Source: Macondimonas sp035325645 (lineage in GTDB: Bacteria; Pseudomonadota; Gammaproteobacteria; UBA5335). Taken from it: a stretch of DNA of 64,000 bases. The position numbers and the translations under genes are program-made. Within the stretch, counting starts at the first letter, position 1; each line of letters begins with the position of its first letter. The stretch is from assembly GCA_035325645.1 (NCBI GenBank), contig DAOKZK010000009.1, forward strand, positions 1 through 64,000, written 5' to 3'. Below are positions 62,410-64,000 of this stretch, in pieces. The notes below the pieces were generated by a model, which was given only the letters and a program-made list of their open reading frames with translations, was not told the DNA's origin and ran no database searches.

Positions 62410-63574
62410 TGGCCTGGTTCACTTGAGCGTGGACGCAGCCGCGCCGCCCGTCTGGTGGCCCGATGGCGCGCCGATCGTCCCGGGCGAGCCGCGGCAGGCG
62501 GCACCGGCGGTCTGCGCGCTGGCGCCGACCTCGCGGCTGTTGCTGCAGCCCGTGCGGGTCCCGGCGCGGCGCCGGTCCGCGCTTGCCCGCGCAGTGCCCT
62601 TTGCGCTGGAAGAATCGCTGCCCGGCGAGGTCGATGACTACGCCTTCACCATCGGCCCGCGCCAGGGCGACGGGACCGTGCCCGTCGTGGCCGCCGCTCG
62701 CGTGGATCTCGGCCGCTGGCGCGTCCAGCTTGGCGAGGTCGGGCTGGCAGAGGTGCCGCTGCTGCCGGCCTGTCTCGCGCTCGCCTGGGAGCCGGGCTGC
62801 TGGACGGTGGGGATGGGGCCGGGCGGGGAAGTCAGCGTGCGCACCGGGCGCTGGTCCGGATGGGGATGCGAAGCGGCCGTGCTCGAGCCCCTGCTGCGCC
62901 GCGGGCTCGGCGAGCCGGGCGCGCGGCCGGACCGGCTCTGCCTCGTCGATGCCGACGCGCTGGCCGACCGCCTCGCGACCGCATGGCCGGACGTGGCGCT
63001 ATCCCGGCTGCCGCCTGCGGTGGGCTGGCAGGTGCCGGATGCCGAGACCCTGGCCGCCTTCAGGCTGGACGGGGCGGGCGGCGCGCGCGAGGACGGCGTG
63101 CCCGCGCTGCTCAGACGCTGGCGCCTGCCCTTGGCCGTGGCCGGCCTGTGGGCCGTGCTCGCCGCAGCGGTTCCGGCCTACCGTGCCGCCACGCTCGAGG
63201 CCGAGCGCGCGCGCCTCGCCGAACAGATGGTGCAGATCTACCGCGACACCGTCCCCGACGCTCGCCGCGTGGTCGACCCCGCCGCGCAGATGGCCCAGCA
63301 ACGGGCGCTCCTGCAGCGCGGCAGCGGCGCCGACCCGCTGCTCGCGCTGCTTGGCGCCATCTCGGAGCCCTTGTCCGGCCTGCCGGGCTACGCGCTGGAG
63401 GAGTTGCGCTATCAGGACGGCGCGCTGGAACTCGCCGTGCGCACCGACGATCTGGCCGCGCTGGAATCCTTGGCGCCGAGGCTGTCGCAAGCCGGGGTCG
63501 GCATGAGCCGGCTCTCGGCCAGCGCCGATGCCGACGCGACGCGCACGCGCATCCGGCTGGAGTCACGGCCATGA
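62402..63574 (+). CDS. gspL: Type II secretion protein L
   Basis: A 390-residue bitopic protein that anchors GspE to the membrane. The cytoplasmic actin-like domain is about 1-235 (RRSALARAVPFALEESLPGEVDDYAF is the family hallmark). A membrane helix is at about 245-260 (LPLAVAGLWAVLAAAV), followed by a periplasmic ferredoxin-like domain (LEELRYQDGALELAVRTDDLAALESL). ATG 62402 is 8 bp inside gspK, and its stop overlaps the gspM start (ATGA). Confidence 0.93.
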   Translation: MRDGLVHLSVDAAAPPVWWPDGAPIVPGEPRQAAPAVCALAPTSRLLLQPVRVPARRRSALARAVPFALEESLPGEVDDYAFTIGPRQGDGTVPVVAAARVDLGRWRVQLGEVGLAEVPLLPACLALAWEPGCWTVGMGPGGEVSVRTGRWSGWGCEAAVLEPLLRRGLGEPGARPDRLCLVDADALADRLATAWPDVALSRLPPAVGWQVPDAETLAAFRLDGAGGAREDGVPALLRRWRLPLAVAGLWAVLAAAVPAYRAATLEAERARLAEQMVQIYRDTVPDARRVVDPAAQMAQQRALLQRGSGADPLLALLGAISEPLSGLPGYALEELRYQDGALELAVRTDDLAALESLAPRLSQAGVGMSRLSASADADATRTRIRLESRP

Positions 63575-64000
63575 GCCCGCGCGCCTGGTGGGCCGAACGC
63601 AGCGCGCGCGAACAGCGCCTGCTCGCCCTGGCCGCACTGGTCGTGATCGCGGGTGGCTGGATCGCGGGCGTGGTCCGGCCGCTGCAGCATCGCTATCACA
63701 ATCTCGAAACCGCCGTCGCCGTCCAGCGCACGCAATGGGCGCAGATGCAGGCCGATGCCGCCGTGATTCGCCAACTGCGGCCGCACGCGACGCCGGCGGA
63801 TGCCGATGCCGGCGCGCAAAGCCCGCTGCTTGCCGCGCAGCAAACGGTGCGCGATCTGGCGCTCGAGCCCTTCGTCGGCGCGGCGCAGAGCCAGGGCGAC
63901 ACGGCGGTGCGGCTCGCCTTTCATGATCTGCCCTATGAGAGCCTGTTGCGCTGGCTCGACCTTCTGCCGGCGCGCGCCCTGCGCGTGCGTGCCTTGAGCC
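63571..64000 (+). CDS. gspM: Type II secretion protein M (partial at the right edge)
   Basis: 143 codons are present before the window ends. A short cytoplasmic start (MSPRAWWAERSAREQRLLA) precedes a membrane helix (ALAALVVIAGGWIAGVV) and a periplasmic domain, with the ending YESLLRWLDLLPARALRVRAL typical of GspM. It pairs with GspL. ATG 63571 overlaps the gspL stop. GspN and the prepilin peptidase would lie outside the window. Confidence 0.9.
   Translation, partial: MSPRAWWAERSAREQRLLALAALVVIAGGWIAGVVRPLQHRYHNLETAVAVQRTQWAQMQADAAVIRQLRPHATPADADAGAQSPLLAAQQTVRDLALEPFVGAAQSQGDTAVRLAFHDLPYESLLRWLDLLPARALRVRALS

Overview
The window is a contiguous, gene-dense, high-GC stretch of a Gram-negative proteobacterial chromosome. 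It carries LPS core and lipid A genes (kdkA, lpxL, hldE, waaA), two RND-type tripartite pumps, a type II secretion operon and the order lysC-csrA-tRNA-Ser, all pointing to Gammaproteobacteria. A DUF2863 protein, which I associate with Betaproteobacteria, and a GC-rich codon pattern suggest a deep-branching or Chromatiales-like lineage. No species can be named from the sequence. There is no prophage, insertion sequence, CRISPR array or rRNA.

Layout, left end: the tail of a citramalate synthase gene, a Ycf46-like AAA ATPase, then minus-strand genes for an SDR oxidoreductase, CobS and a CobC-like phosphatase. Next comes a four-gene SOS mutagenesis cassette (lexA-imuA-imuB-dnaE2, 4127-9972) led by a consensus LexA box. 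After tandem terminators follow an ABC1/UbiB-family kinase with its own sigma-70 promoter and a MFP-RND-TolC efflux operon (11802-17848).

Middle: a 169-residue orphan, a DUF2863 protein and a giant transglutaminase/DUF2126 protein lie on the minus strand. They are divergent from a circularly permuted ATP-grasp enzyme and an alpha-E protein, together the parts list of a predicted peptide-modification system. Housekeeping genes follow: hemB, aroE, a SprT protease, a Rieske ferredoxin, lysC, csrA and tRNA-Ser(GCU). An LPS block (kdkA, lpxL, hldE, waaA) is followed by a rhodanese, pcm and thiC. A translationally coupled minus-strand trio (membrane methyltransferase, protein-kinase-like protein, SH3/coiled-coil/membrane-anchor protein) sits next to a small secreted protein that has a sigma-54 type promoter.

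Right: psd diverges from prmB-aroC-MFS. A heavy-metal-type RND operon with DUF3240 follows, preceded by an 11-bp-period TTAAG repeat. A long-chain acyl-CoA synthetase comes next, and then the type II secretion operon gspC-D-E-F-G-H-I-J-K-L-M runs off the right edge. gspH contains a 100-N assembly gap flanked by an exact 35-nt duplication. This is almost certainly a scaffolding artefact, and the gene is probably intact.

Most genes are packed in operons with 1-8 nt stop/start overlaps. Several promoters can be read directly: the LexA box, sigma-70 sites before the ABC1 kinase, lysC, tRNA-Ser and hldE, and a sigma-54 site before the small secreted protein.
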